Under the pieces are notes generated by a model, which had not been told where the DNA came from, ran no database searches, and worked only from the letters and a program-made list of their open reading frames with translations. The position numbers were made by a program, and so were the translations under genes. Positions 1 to 8,997 of a stretch of DNA of 24,769 bases are shown in pieces (positions within the stretch are counted from its first letter, which is position 1; the number at the start of each line of letters is the position of its first letter). Source of the stretch: Phoronis australis. Its lineage: Eukaryota; Phoronida; Phoronidae. The stretch spans positions 1 through 24,769 of the forward strand of contig NMRA01001356.1 of NCBI GenBank assembly GCA_002633005.1. Direction: 5' to 3'.

Positions 1-258
1 TTCCTCCCCCGAAAATCCTAGCACTCAATGTAATTAAGAAACATATTCGACACAAAAGCACAACCTTGACAAAAACTTGCGAGGAAATCAAGGCATGAGT
101 GCAGGTTCAGCGGTCAGTGGTAGCATATGCAGGGGTAACCCCCCGGACATTTAATGACCCAATAACCGCAGTCCAACCGAGTCCAACCTAGGCCAGTCTT
201 AGGGTGAGTCACAACCCAACCGAGTTCAGAACGCGTCCGGGCGAAGCCTGACCTCACT
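1..258. other. No gene seen; left window edge
   Basis: I see no supported coding region here. The only structure is local: a short repeated phrase GTCCAACC near 170-190, and CpG-richer sequence from about 220 leading into the 75-bp repeat. A tRNA-like phrase near 105-130 (CAGTGGTAGCA) has no matching T arm, so I do not call a tRNA. Confidence 0.5.
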
Positions 259-333
259 CCGGTTGAAGGTCACCCGAGGCCTGACTGAGGCTGAAGTTCG
301 TTCGATAGGACATTGGATTCGATCAGCACTGTA
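259..333 (+). repeat. 75-bp repeat, copy 1 (direct)
   Basis: This stretch is identical, as far as I can read, to 990-1064 on the same strand. Its last 35 bases (299-333, ending CAGCACTGTA) return in reverse complement at 24695-24729 with one mismatch. All three copies lose similarity immediately after CACTGTA, so that is a sharp repeat boundary, either a transposon end or an exon-like edge. No coding content is recognised. The family is unknown to me. Confidence 0.8.
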
Positions 334-988
334 TCTAAATAATATAAATTCACGGTTGATCTAATCTATTGAGGGTTTCCCAAATGGCAGTTTAACGGGG
401 TTTGTACATGTACATTATGTACTTTACAATTATAATTATACAAGAAGCATTGAAATTTAGATTATCTAGGAATAATCTGGTCTCCAGATCATTTATGAAT
501 GAAATACTGACAAATAGTTAATATAGTACATTTTAGGACACACTATCCTTTTCCCCAGCCACCAGAAACTGGACTACCGGTCGTGTTTCAAGTAGGCATT
601 TTTATACAGCCCAAAAACACTATACCAGGGACTTCTGGACCTCACCTTTTCAAAAAAACCTCCTTCAAAGAAAGACGATAATAAGATAAAGTTTTCCCGA
701 GACTGGATCACAATAAAACGAATCTTAGAGCGAGCGCAGACGGCCGGTACGAGCTGCCGGTGTCCAGTGAATCACAGCTGAGCTGACCTGCAACTAGCTT
801 TAATTCATCGGGAATTTCGTATCTTCACACTGTTAGATCTCAGCTATAGCTACTTGAGCCATTTCCTCGCTACCGGCCAGTGTACTGGTATTAGTCCATT
901 CTTACTCTCCTGGTTCACGGTTACTCAGCTCTTGATGGCTTTGTCTCCGGCATTGTCCCAGGGACGTATCTGGGATTTTGAGTTGGGG
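334..988. other. No gene seen between the two direct copies
   Basis: AT-rich to about 690, then GC-richer from about 720 to 960. A TACATGTA palindrome lies at 405-412. On the minus strand about 718-832 there is a short open stretch (containing YEIPDELKLVAG and LDTGSSYRPS) that looks somewhat protein-like. It starts just after a stop, has no clear splice sites and is not recognised, so I do not call it an exon. Confidence 0.4.
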
Positions 989-989
989 N
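989..989. other. Ambiguous base N, probable assembly join
   Basis: The single N lies directly before the first base of the second 75-bp repeat copy. The coincidence suggests a contig join or collapsed gap at a repeat rather than a random low-quality base. Confidence 0.7.
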
Positions 990-1064
990 CCGGTTGAAGG
1001 TCACCCGAGGCCTGACTGAGGCTGAAGTTCGTTCGATAGGACATTGGATTCGATCAGCACTGTA
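990..1064 (+). repeat. 75-bp repeat, copy 2 (direct)
   Basis: Same 75 bases as 259-333, in the same orientation, beginning right after the N at 989. The downstream flank (GGTGTGTGGG) differs from that of copy 1 (TCTAAATAAT), which fixes the right boundary at CACTGTA. Perfect identity means either recent duplication or an assembly artefact. Confidence 0.8.
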
Positions 1065-1378
1065 GGTGTGTGGGTAGAGGGGATTTTAGAACAATCCACT
1101 AAATTACTGTAAAGAAAAAATAAGTCGGGGGGAAATCTCAATACAGTTTGACTTCCGAAAATACTCCACGGAGACCGCTCTAAGACAGTTTCTAGATTTG
1201 GCATTAATTTAAGCTGCAGAACTTATCCAAAAATACTGCAACTTAAGTGTTTCAGGTTCACAGTGTGTCCAGTTTGCAGGGAATTGAATGAAAACAAGAA
1301 GAAGAATCGTGCAAAATTCTTTAGAAGGGCGCTTATAACATAATTACAACCTGCGCGTATAAAAGCGACTACGTTTAT

Positions 1379-1650
1379 TAGCTGGGCAGATATGTGCAAA
1401 TATGCACCACAATTCGTGCAGATGATGATACAAGCACCAAATTTTCCATGATGACTCATAATAGCATACTCAATATAGGTATCTGACTAGCCAGCGTAAT
1501 ATACAAGATGGCGGTCATTTTTCAAAGTGGTCGCCATCAAGTGTTCGCGATAAAGGTTTTCCTTGTAAATCAGTATCTACCCAGCCGATTTTAGCGATCG
1601 TGGTGTCAAATATTATAATTTTGGGTACTTTTAATTCATTTTGGACAGTG
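1379..1650 (-). repeat. Dispersed repeat, diverged copy 3 (minus)
   Basis: Read on the minus strand this matches the inner part of the repeats at 4269-4698 and 23891-24300 in order. Shared landmarks are an AATCGG(C/T)TGGG block, a GACCGCCAT block after a TTTGAAAAA run, a GGCTAGTC block, a TTGAGTAT block, then TTGGTGCTTG.ATCATC and ATCTGCCCAGCTA. It is clearly older than the other two, with many substitutions and small gaps. The short open frames on this strand are repeat sequence and not supported genes. Confidence 0.75.
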
Positions 1651-2016
1651 TGAACACTCTCAGTTACATATATTGTCAGAATATAGGCAATTATGTGCTT
1701 TAATTCGGTCAATTTATATGACTTTTGTCTGGTCGAATGCTTTGGTCATGCTACATTTGTCTTGTATCAATAGCTGAATAATTTATTATGCATGGGGTTT
1801 ACGGGTGTAGTGGTAGAGGTAGTACCTTTGTTTCAGCAGTCAGCCACATACCCTGGATGGACGTCTGGCACTGGTCCTCACCGCTATGCCAACTCTCACT
1901 TATGGCTCCAAGAAGTTGTTGGTGTGTAGCAACGGCCACACCCCGGGACACCGCGCTGGCTCGCGGGCAAAACTACTCTAGGTGAGAGTAACACACAAAA
2001 GATAAACATACTGAAC
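1651..2016. other. No gene supported; GC-rich block 1788-1985
   Basis: 1651-1787 is AT-rich without features. 1788-1985 is markedly GC-richer than its surroundings and open in one frame for 65 codons. The translation resembles nothing I know. It could be a far-decayed N-terminal part of the pseudogene starting near 2205, but I could not align it. Confidence 0.3.
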
Positions 2017-2053
2017 ATGGAGATGACGGGTCATGACTTGAAGACAATGTCTG
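2017..2053 (+). CDS. Weak candidate first coding exon
   Basis: An ATG in a good eukaryotic start context (A at -3, G at +4) opens a 12-codon frame (MEMTGHDLKTMS) that runs into CTG|GTGAGT, a strong splice-donor match, in phase 1. No downstream exon was matched. The decayed multicopy gene beginning about 150 bases later has no such start in the part I recognise. Such combinations occur by chance in a window of this size, so this is only a lead. Confidence 0.2.
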
Positions 2054-2204
2054 GTGAGTAATTGCCTGGCACTATTAAGGCACACCCGTGACAATTACTG
2101 CTGTGAAACTCAGCACGGGGTTCAATCTCAGCTGAAGAATAATCGTTATTAGATGTACCTTGTTAGGGTCCCAAATGCTGCTTAATCTACCTCATCAGTT
2201 AAGC

Positions 2205-4268
2205 AGTCGCACTTGAATCCATGGGAACGGAGTCAGCATTTCGCACGAAAGAGTCCTTGAAATCTCAGCCCAGCTTAGAGAGACTGTTGTTTGACAGTAC
2301 GTTAAAGATGGAGTCGTCTGCCCACCAGTCCTGAAAAAGCGTGTGTTCACGACTACAGCGGGGGACAACATTGACTACAACCGGACTACAACTACAGCTC
2401 AATCATCCTTCCATGGTACCACTATGGCCATCTTTCAGCACCCAAGTTCTGAATAACCTGGTGAAAAACGTGAAGCACTGAAACTCAATCCAGATGTCAA
2501 GGTCAAGAAAGTCCAAGAGCTTCCTGAGGATTTCACAAACGTTCAACAGCTCACATCACAAAAAATCCCAATCCTCCTACAATAACAAGTTATATTTACC
2601 CAACACCCGATTTAATCAAGTCACATATGAAGAAATATTACACGTGGTTGGAAAAGATATCACTAACCGAGACCATTGGAGACGGGGTAAATGTGCCCAG
2701 AACAGGAGACAGCCATTCGAAGTGAGCATTACCTCAATAATTCCTATGATTCGTCACCAGGCCCACTCGTTTGCCACCATCAAGCACTGCATGCATAAGA
2801 TTCAAAGCTTGGCTTTCCTTAACCCAGGACAAACCCCAATTATAGCTGTTGACCAGCCACTATTTGCTTTTGCTAAGCATATCCAGTGCCAGTGGCCAGA
2901 GGAGTTTGGGGAGGACAAGTTCGTCATCATTTTCGAGGGACTCCACATTGAGATGGCTGCACTGGGATCATTAGGGACCCTCCTAGAAGACAGTGGCTGG
3001 ACTAGTGCTATTGCTGATACAGGTGTTAAGTCATGGGGTACAGCAGATTCATTCCAGACAATGTCAAGTGTCACTACGATAAGACTTGCCCACCAGATTA
3101 CAGCATGCAGCTTGAACAAATTGATGAAGGAAGCTCACCGTGACTACTGCTTCGAGTGTGAGGTTTCAGACAATTCTCCTATAGCGTTTGAAGACTGGCT
3201 TGAGAGTCGTTTAATTAGGGAAGGAGACATTGAACTCTACCGAGAATCCCTGACAGAACTGGTTCCATACTTCTTCACGAACAACAATACGAACTATGCC
3301 AGATGGCTCCCAATGCATTAGCGGGATATGATGTCTCTTGATCACCAACAACCAGATCTTGCCAGGGAGTTTCACAAGGGGAACTTCGTCATTCACAAAA
3401 AACGTGAGTTTTCGGCAATGGCGATAGATCAAGCTCCCGAACAAAACAATGCAGTCATCAAAAGTGATGGTGGAGCTGTTGGGCTAACTGAGGATCATGC
3501 AGCACTGAGGACATGGATGGTAGCTGGACCAGAAGTGAGTTGCTGGCTATGAAACCACATCATGGGTTAAGGACACGGCTGTCACCACTAAAGACCAAGA
3601 GTGGAATGTAAGTACCCAGAGGGCTTTCTTTTAGAAAGTCCAGGCGCTGCAAAGAGTCCTTTTCAAGAAGAAATAGCAGACCTACTGGTTCTAGACACGA
3701 AGCCCGTTGCAGATCCAGCGCTAGCTGAACTCGTTGCAACACATCATGAGAGAGGAAAACAAAAATTAAATTTATTTATAGAAGGCTTGGAGAGTGAAAA
3801 TACAAGTGCATTCTACCGCCCCATAAAGAAGAACAATGTTGCCTTCTTCAAACATGAGAAGGTTGCCTGTAGTTCCAAGGAAAGGGTCATAAAAGAAGAT
3901 TGTCATCTGTTCTCCAGACTATTCAACTCCTTCCAGGTAAGACAGTGTGATTTGCAGTACCTCGCTCATGAGATCCAGGAAGCACCCTTTTCACTCAGTG
4001 ACAATGACAAGCACCATGCATCCCAAAAGTCACAGCTGACGGACATTCTTGAATCCTGAGTCACTCTACCTGAAAGCGAACCAGAAGGAGATACCATCAT
4101 CACTGACGGCTCAGCTCTGATTAATGCCATAGCTCCGCGGAGCTCAATGTCATCTGATGACTATGCCAAAGAAAATTTTCTGCCAAAATTGTAGTGCTAT
4201 CCTGCCAAACACGAACGGGTGGACATTGTATTTGATGTCTACAGGAAGCTGAGCCTGAAGCCTGAAAC
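2205..4268 (+). pseudogene. Decayed copy of a multicopy invertebrate protein family
   Basis: Reading in pieces gives a colinear large protein. The pieces are GVSISHERVLEIS (2232-2270), DGVVCPP (about 2307-2327), DNIDYN then SSFHGT (about 2358-2420), LNPGQTPIIAVDQPLFAFAK (2818-2877), EDKFVIIFEGLHIEMAALG (about 2911-2967), LEDSGWTSAI, LTELVPYFFTNNNTNYARWL, LFSRLF (about 3913), ITDGSALINAI (about 4099) and RVDIVFDVYRKLSLK (4216-4260). I recall these blocks, in this order, from numerous uncharacterised cnidarian and other invertebrate predictions; function is not established. The ITDGSALIN and VDIVFDVY blocks resemble a PIN/FEN-like nuclease core, which is inference. Damage: stops at 2214, 2292, 2454, 3319, 4057 and 4192; a frame change in the A-run near 2560; another around 3535-3600. 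Coding similarity stops where the repeat at 4269 begins, so the C-terminus is missing. The open segments 2494-3321, 3328-3552 and 3601-4059 are parts of this one relic. Confidence 0.8.
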
Positions 4269-4698
4269 CAGCCGTGTAAGTAATTGGCTACGGGGTAAAC
4301 TTCCCAACTTGTTGTTGGGCTATGAAATCGAACAAGTTGGGAGCAACGAGATGTTGCCGTCATGGGAACACACACGCAGTAAGTTGTCTTTTTTGAGTTG
4401 GCTGCCATTTTAGTAGTTGCTCACATAGTGTTAAAATACTTGTGGAAATAATAAAAATGAATTCAGCATATCCAAAAACGTACAAGTTGACAACAACTTC
4501 ATGAAAATCGGTTGGGCAGAGAAAAATTTATTAGGAAAAGCATTATCGGCAAGCACCAAATGGCCGCCATTTTGGATTTTTAGGTGGCTAGTCGAGCAGA
4601 TCTGTTGAGTATACCTTAGGAAGTTACCATACCAATTTTGGTGCTTGCATCATCAAATGCATAATTTTCTACTATCTGCCCAGCTATATGTCACGGCT
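4269..4698 (+). repeat. Dispersed repeat, copy 1
   Basis: This matches 23891-24300 along nearly its whole length, starting CAG(C/T)CGTGTAAGTAATTGGCTAC. It also matches the minus-strand copy at 1379-1650 over its inner two thirds. It contains a hairpin (4303-4341), a CATGAAAATCGGTTGGGCAG block and a GGCCGCCATTTTGGATTTTT block. The bases AGCCGTG (4270-4276) and CACGGCT (4692-4698) are a possible 7-bp terminal inverted repeat, but I found no target duplication. Copy 1 keeps about 19 bases near 4648-4670 that are missing from the 23891 copy. Class unknown; probably a non-autonomous DNA element. Confidence 0.8.
4303..4341 (+). repeat. Perfect 11-bp hairpin inside the dispersed repeat
   Basis: CCCAACTTGTT (4303-4313) pairs perfectly with AACAAGTTGGG (4331-4341) across a 17-base loop. 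The second repeat copy keeps the right arm exactly but has changes in the left arm. The stem may be an ancestral property of the repeat that is decaying. Confidence 0.8.
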
Positions 4699-4750
4699 AG
4701 GGACGCAAATGAACTTATTGGATATCAACAAAGAGAAGACAAACAAACCC
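4699..4750. other. Short unassigned spacer
   Basis: Unassigned sequence following the repeat. The missing C-terminal coding sequence of the upstream pseudogene does not resume here. Confidence 0.4.
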
Positions 4751-5110
4751 TCATGTCAGGAGCGAAGTTCCCTTGTATTGAGAGGGCGTTTGGATATTAA
4801 ATTGTGGACTGCAGATGCGTGAAAAGTGACGACGTTGTCGAATAAATTCTAAAATTGTGACTCTTGTGATCCCGGGCCTATGATTTGTAGCGCATGATTT
4901 TTCTCTGTTCCTGTGCAAGATTACTGAACCTTTTTCAGAAAATGAAATGGATTTATGGAAGATTGCTCTGCCTGACCCAGTTTTTGAATGTGCAGACAAA
5001 ACAATGCATACGAAGTGCCAACGAGAAAAGTGTCGAAATTTTGCAATTCTTTTATGCGCCCCGTTCTTGATTTCCACGCATTCGTAAGATTCCCTTAATG
5101 GCGGCTTCAT
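4751..5110 (-). CDS. Hypothetical 119-codon open frame (doubtful)
   Basis: The frame opens at an ATG with A at -3 (near 5110) and stays open for 119 codons on the minus strand, beginning MKPPLRESYECVEIKNG. It is basic, with many R, K and H residues, and has no membrane segment, cysteine pattern or family I recognise. A stop-free run this long is uncommon in AT-rich DNA but not decisive. There is no nearby promoter or poly(A) signal that I can tie to it. It may be chance or an exon of an unseen gene. Confidence 0.2.
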   Translation of the reverse strand: MKPPLRESYECVEIKNGAHKRIAKFRHFSRWHFVCIVLSAHSKTGSGRAIFHKSISFSEKGSVILHRNREKSCATNHRPGITRVTILEFIRQRRHFSRICSPQFNIQTPSQYKGTSLLT

Positions 5111-6304
5111 TTTCCCAACGTTTACAACCCAGTGTTAAAAAGTGCGCCAACATTTCGCAGACTTAGAGTATTTCCTTGAACTTTGAAGCGTTCCACCCGT
5201 GTTGGGTTAAAACTAAGACAGCTGTTCGCTAATGAAGTACAATTATTGCGCATGCTTTCGCCATTGTTGGTTCAATCGTATTTTCCTGAGTTGTGCCCTA
5301 GATTTTGCATATCCTTTTAACTAATTTTACGAAGATCCGTAGCACATATCATCGACCCTTCGTTGTCACAACTTCATGAAATTTGGGTCTTGCTCAAGTT
5401 TTACGTATCCAAGTACACGTTGTGGAGGAGTTCTATTTTATGTGCAACTCATAGCAAACCTTGGCGAGTTATACCGCTGTCGGGAACTCCCTAATTACGT
5501 GTATGCGCGCGTTACGACTCCATCAAAAACTTAGAGACAGCGCTAAAAAAGAATGAGTGCCGGGTGTCCCTATTTGATACGATGGCTTTGCTTACAGAAT
5601 GTGGTTCTTAGGCCGGCTTGAACTAGTACGTCGCAAGGATATTGAGGACTGGTCAGCACGCCACCTGTGGCTCCCTCCCTGACTGGATGAATATATTTCT
5701 GGAAAAATATCTCTGTCACAAACGAGACCCGAACCCAGACTTATATTCACTGGGTCAAGTGGTGCAGTCACAGGTTGCCTGGTGAACAGACTTATTAAGT
5801 TAAAAATATTTCCAATGCACTATCTCTTGTGACAATGGTCTGCAAGAGGAGTACATTGCACGGTGGAATTGTATTGAGCAGGTTAAATGTGTTCATGTAC
5901 ATTTAGGTGAGTATTGGGTACTTGAATGAAATCATGTTTTTCACCAGCATGTTTTCAATCTCTTTTAAGTGAAAGTCAAAAAACATGATTCAAAACACTT
6001 ACTTCTGATTGCTTTCTAATTGCTCCTTAATCAGATCACAGTTGATTTGCGGCTTTGAAGTAACAGTGAACTGATATTAGTTGAGATTGCACGTGCGGCA
6101 TTATAACCCCTCCCCCCTGACGAGGAGCCACAATCAGCTTTATCTCACGAAATATATACATTTATCTGTGTTTTACGAAAACCCGGTATAAAAATTTTGA
6201 GGCCTGCTTTACATCCATTGTAAGTGGACCGGGTGATATAACTGACCTACAGCTTTACATTACATTGCTTTTTGTGTTTTAATATAGACCTACACTATTT
6301 GCAG
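5111..6304. other. No gene supported; possible intron before MAM exon
   Basis: Mostly unassigned sequence. At 5828-5906 a short cysteine-bearing open stretch (CDNGLQEEY, then WNCIEQVKC) ends at TTTAG|GTGAGT, a good donor. Its phase (1) does not match the phase-0 start of the MAM exon at 6305, and an in-frame stop lies close upstream, so I do not join them. The last 60 bases before 6305 look like an intron end, with a branch-like CTGACCTAC motif and TTTGCAG. 5370-5400 has a faint echo of the CATGAAA..GG block of the dispersed repeat. Confidence 0.4.
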
Positions 6305-6385
6305 GTGGTGTTCGAAGTCAAACGAGGTAGACGTGTTAAATCTGACATTGCTCTCGACTTCATTCAGATCATCCCTGGGACAGTG
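6305..6385 (+). pseudogene. MAM-domain C-terminal exon fragment
   Basis: After the acceptor TTTGCAG the frame reads VVFEVKRGRR, then SDIALDFIQIIPG. This is the pattern of the last segment of MAM domains (typically QIVFEG.RG....DIALDDI.F..G.C), an extracellular adhesion module of receptors, metalloproteases and other secreted proteins. The expected final cysteine codon TGT is present at 6384-6386 but one base out of frame; the exon's own frame ends in TGA at 6386-6388. The second Asp of the usual DD pair is replaced by Phe. Earlier MAM parts (first cysteines, the W-rich core) were not found upstream. Either this is a decayed duplicate exon, or an exon whose true end and partner lie in sequence I cannot pair. 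Family assignment is fairly secure, gene status is not. Confidence 0.55.
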
Positions 6386-6388
6386 TGA

Positions 6389-7140
6389 ATTGACACAGAC
6401 GGCGAAAACAGATACTGGGGATTACACATAGTTTTGATCATTTACATTCTTTGGTTCAATGGGGAGTTTAATGTTTCAGGTGTACTGCCACGTTTCTTTG
6501 CAAATGATAGCGCAGTAAACATGTATCGTATTTAACCTAATAAACAATGCCTTAAAGTAATAACAATTACTGCCTTCTTTCGAAATGAAATATTTGCTGT
6601 CTCAACATAATGTTTGTACATGGTGTTGCGTTTGCGGCATATACCAGGAGTTTGCCTCTTACTCCACCCTTTCGCACTCATTCGCATATTGACTCGCCCA
6701 GATGTCGAGCCGTTAAATCATAAATTTTTCTTATCCCATCAGTAGAGCCACACTTCACGAACTTCAATACAAGACGGACTTAACCCACAAGGTTACAAAA
6801 GAACCTACATGGACAATTGCATACTTTGACAAGTCAACAAATAGCTTCGAGTAGGCGTCACAAATGACATCAGAATATGAGTAGTGAGTCACACCAAGGA
6901 GTGTAGCAAAATAGCAGAGTTAATTTGGGAGTTCGCTGTTTCCGCTACTACTAGCGCCTCCAAGTGGTGAACAAGCAATTGTCAACCAGGAAGCGCCTAA
7001 CCAATGGGGAAGGAAACATTTTGCAGTGCCACAAATTGCATGATTTCATCCACGAAAACATCATACTTGTCATTTTTAGGTTTCCAAAGGATCCATAAAG
7101 ATACAGTGTAAGGATTGTCTGTTATTCAATAATATGATAA
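6389..7140. other. No gene seen
   Basis: AT-rich intergenic or intronic sequence. The frame after the MAM piece continues for about 15 codons from the out-of-frame cysteine before stopping. No repeats or recognisable exons were seen up to the target-site duplication at 7141. Confidence 0.45.
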
Positions 7141-7145
7141 ATTGT
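7141..7145 (+). repeat. Target-site duplication ATTGT, left
   Basis: ATTGT directly abuts the left terminus of the hAT-like element and is repeated directly after its right terminus (9075-9079). Confidence 0.65.
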
Positions 7146-7174
7146 CAAGGCTCGACATTAACTTGTATTTTAAC

Positions 7175-7190
7175 TTGTCCAGTCGGACAA
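7175..7190 (+). repeat. Subterminal hairpin, left end of hAT-like element
   Basis: TTGTCC and GGACAA pair across AGTC, 13 bases in from the terminal repeat. The same hairpin type occurs near the right end at 8980-8997, consistent with recognition sites for the mobilising transposase. Confidence 0.65.
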
Positions 7191-7734
7191 ATAGCAATAA
7201 AAATGACTTCTCCTGACCTATAAGACACTTATCCAAAGAAAATTAAACTCAATTGATACTTTTCAAACATATGTGAATGTCGCACATGTTAGCACAAGTT
7301 CAATAAACATGTGTAAGAACATATACTACACGACATTTAAATTTTGCAAACGTTTATTAAAGTGGCTATTTGTATTTCACCAGTGAACACGCTACAAGTT
7401 TACCCTGGCTTTTCGATTCAGTCATATAATGTATTTTTATAAGCAACTGAGTGAGCCGTCGACTGTTCATGACTTTTCAAAGATTCGATCCTGAACACAT
7501 CTGACCCAGGCGCAACAGTTGAACTGTTTGCGTCGGCGTATTTTTCACTCGGTACACAACACATTCTACTTCTGTCGCTGTCAAACTTTACGGTAACCAG
7601 TCAAAATCGTTCTTCCATTTCGGAAGGAATTCCTGTTTCTGCTTATTGGTTTCATACTGTTGCTTCGTGATTTCACGCCCTTTGGTTTGGTTACCAGTTA
7701 CAAGATCAGAACTCCTTGAAACCATGCGGAAACT

Positions 7735-8060
7735 AACTACCGTACTCGTCCGCGTTACCGCCCTGGGTGCTTAACTGGGAAATCTAACAAACGGGGCGGA
7801 GCGGTAAGCCGAGCATGGGCGGTTAAAGTCGAAATTTAGGAAGGCGGGAATTGTTGCTTACTGCAATGTGGACCGATCTCACCCGAACGGAGATACACTG
7901 ACGTCGGACTTCAAACATATCAGTCACAATATAGGTCGGGGGATTGAAGTAACGGACTTCGACGGCCTGCGCACATGGTACTGTGGCGTCGTGATCCTGA
8001 ACGTGATTGGGTCTTTACGTGCCTAGTCGCTGCTGGACATCTCTGAGAACTAAGATATTC
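7735..8060 (+). promoter_or_regulatory. CpG-rich promoter-like block inside the element
   Basis: This block is much richer in GC and CpG than its flanks. It holds a GC-box-like GGGGCGGAGC (about 7794), an E2F-like GGCGGGAA (about 7842) and a CRE-like TGACGTC (about 7900). It lies about 500 bases upstream of the 69-codon ORF at 8556 on the same strand. The motif calls are by eye and orientation is inferred from that ORF. It could instead simply be younger, less methyl-decayed sequence. Confidence 0.3.
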
Positions 8061-8555
8061 CTACAGGTAGGCGTCTGTTCAGATGGGCAAGTTTCTTGAG
8101 AGAAAAGACAGATCAAGCAAGACTCCGCTAGTTTGCGGTATATTTTTAAGGGAACACTTGATGGTGTAAAGATTTGCTAGTTACGTAGGCAACCAAGCAC
8201 GTGCTAATGACTGACAGGTCTTCTTATTGAATACTTTGAACAATATAACTTTTCATATACATGGTATATTTCTTCTTGAGTTCAAAGTCAACACCGCTGT
8301 TGTTCAAAGCGCGTGCTCAACAATCGGACGATACTACTATTAGGCAACAAGGGTACTCGGTCGGCTGCCGAAATAACGAAGCAAAACACATCTTGTAAAA
8401 AGTCATCAGGCAAATCAAAACTTCAAAAATACGTTTTTGACCACGCACAACATGGAGAAAATGTTCGACTTGCAATAATGACAAGTTGATTTTTTGGGCT
8501 CTTGCCTTTGGTTGGGCGCTTCCATTTTGGTGTCAGGAGAGAAAGTCATTGAAAC

Positions 8556-8765
8556 ATGAGTTTAACCAAGACGGGAACAGCGACACAAGTTGGCTTGTCA
8601 CAATGGACCATGTTTTTTATTTCGGTGCTCATGGTGGTTATGCTTCGTGTACTGTCACGGGGAATCACAGAAAGATTGGCCACGGACATGATGTCCCTGT
8701 CAAGTACGGCTTTGGTTGTTCCTCTACAGCAAATGGATTACATTCGACAAGCGCTGTCTCAGTGA
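8556..8765 (+). CDS. Hypothetical 69-aa single-pass membrane protein
   Basis: The ATG has A at -3 (GAAACATGA). The frame starts MSLTKTGTATQVGLSQWT, then has a hydrophobic stretch FFISVLMVVMLRVL (about residues 19-32), a basic turn SRGITER, and an amphipathic tail to LSQ before TGA. The shape fits a small tail- or signal-anchored membrane protein. I do not recognise the family. An overlapping frame (8486-8779) is open for 97 codons but is less protein-like, and I regard it as the shadow. It lies between the hAT-like termini, so it may be captured host sequence or chance. Confidence 0.3.
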   Translation: MSLTKTGTATQVGLSQWTMFFISVLMVVMLRVLSRGITERLATDMMSLSSTALVVPLQQMDYIRQALSQ

Positions 8766-8979
8766 TCAGTTCCTGCTAACATGCGTTCCGCGCGTGAGCC
8801 ACAGGAAACAATTCTGTCATCTTCAGTAAAGGACATGGGAATTCGGGTATTTTACCGGCATGGTAAGGCAAGGTCCTGCTTCCGCTAAACCTGATTGATT
8901 GTCACAGAAAGGCACTCAAGTTGCGCACGTTTTGGAATCTTATTTTCGTGCGACGAACGTTAGCAGAACTATTCATTGA

Positions 8980-8997
8980 CTTGTCCTGTCGGACAAG
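8980..8997 (+). repeat. Subterminal hairpin, right end of hAT-like element
   Basis: CTTGTCC and GGACAAG form a perfect 7-bp stem with loop TGTC. It is followed within 60 bases by CTTGTCCGGACCGACAA and TTGTCC...GTCGGAC, so the right end carries several copies of the same motif. Confidence 0.7.

Noticed and set aside
100-160. tRNA D-arm-like sequence
   Set aside because: No anticodon or T arm follows; no fold can be drawn.
1788-1985. 65-codon frame in GC-rich block
   Set aside because: No recognisable product or splice sites; GC content alone explains the open frame.
2802-3119. 105-codon minus-strand open frame
   Set aside because: Exactly antisense to the recognised plus-strand relic; a shadow. 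The same applies to 3211-3444, 3560-3742 and 4121-4408.
4219-4413. 64-codon plus-strand frame treated as a separate gene
   Set aside because: It is the last piece of the pseudogene reading by chance into the dispersed repeat.
5828-5906. Cysteine-bearing exon ending at GTGAGT, to be spliced to the MAM exon
   Set aside because: Splice phases do not match, a stop lies just upstream, and the cysteine spacing fits no domain I know.
8486-8779. 97-codon frame overlapping the small membrane ORF
   Set aside because: Less protein-like, crosses the better frame, and has a poor start context.
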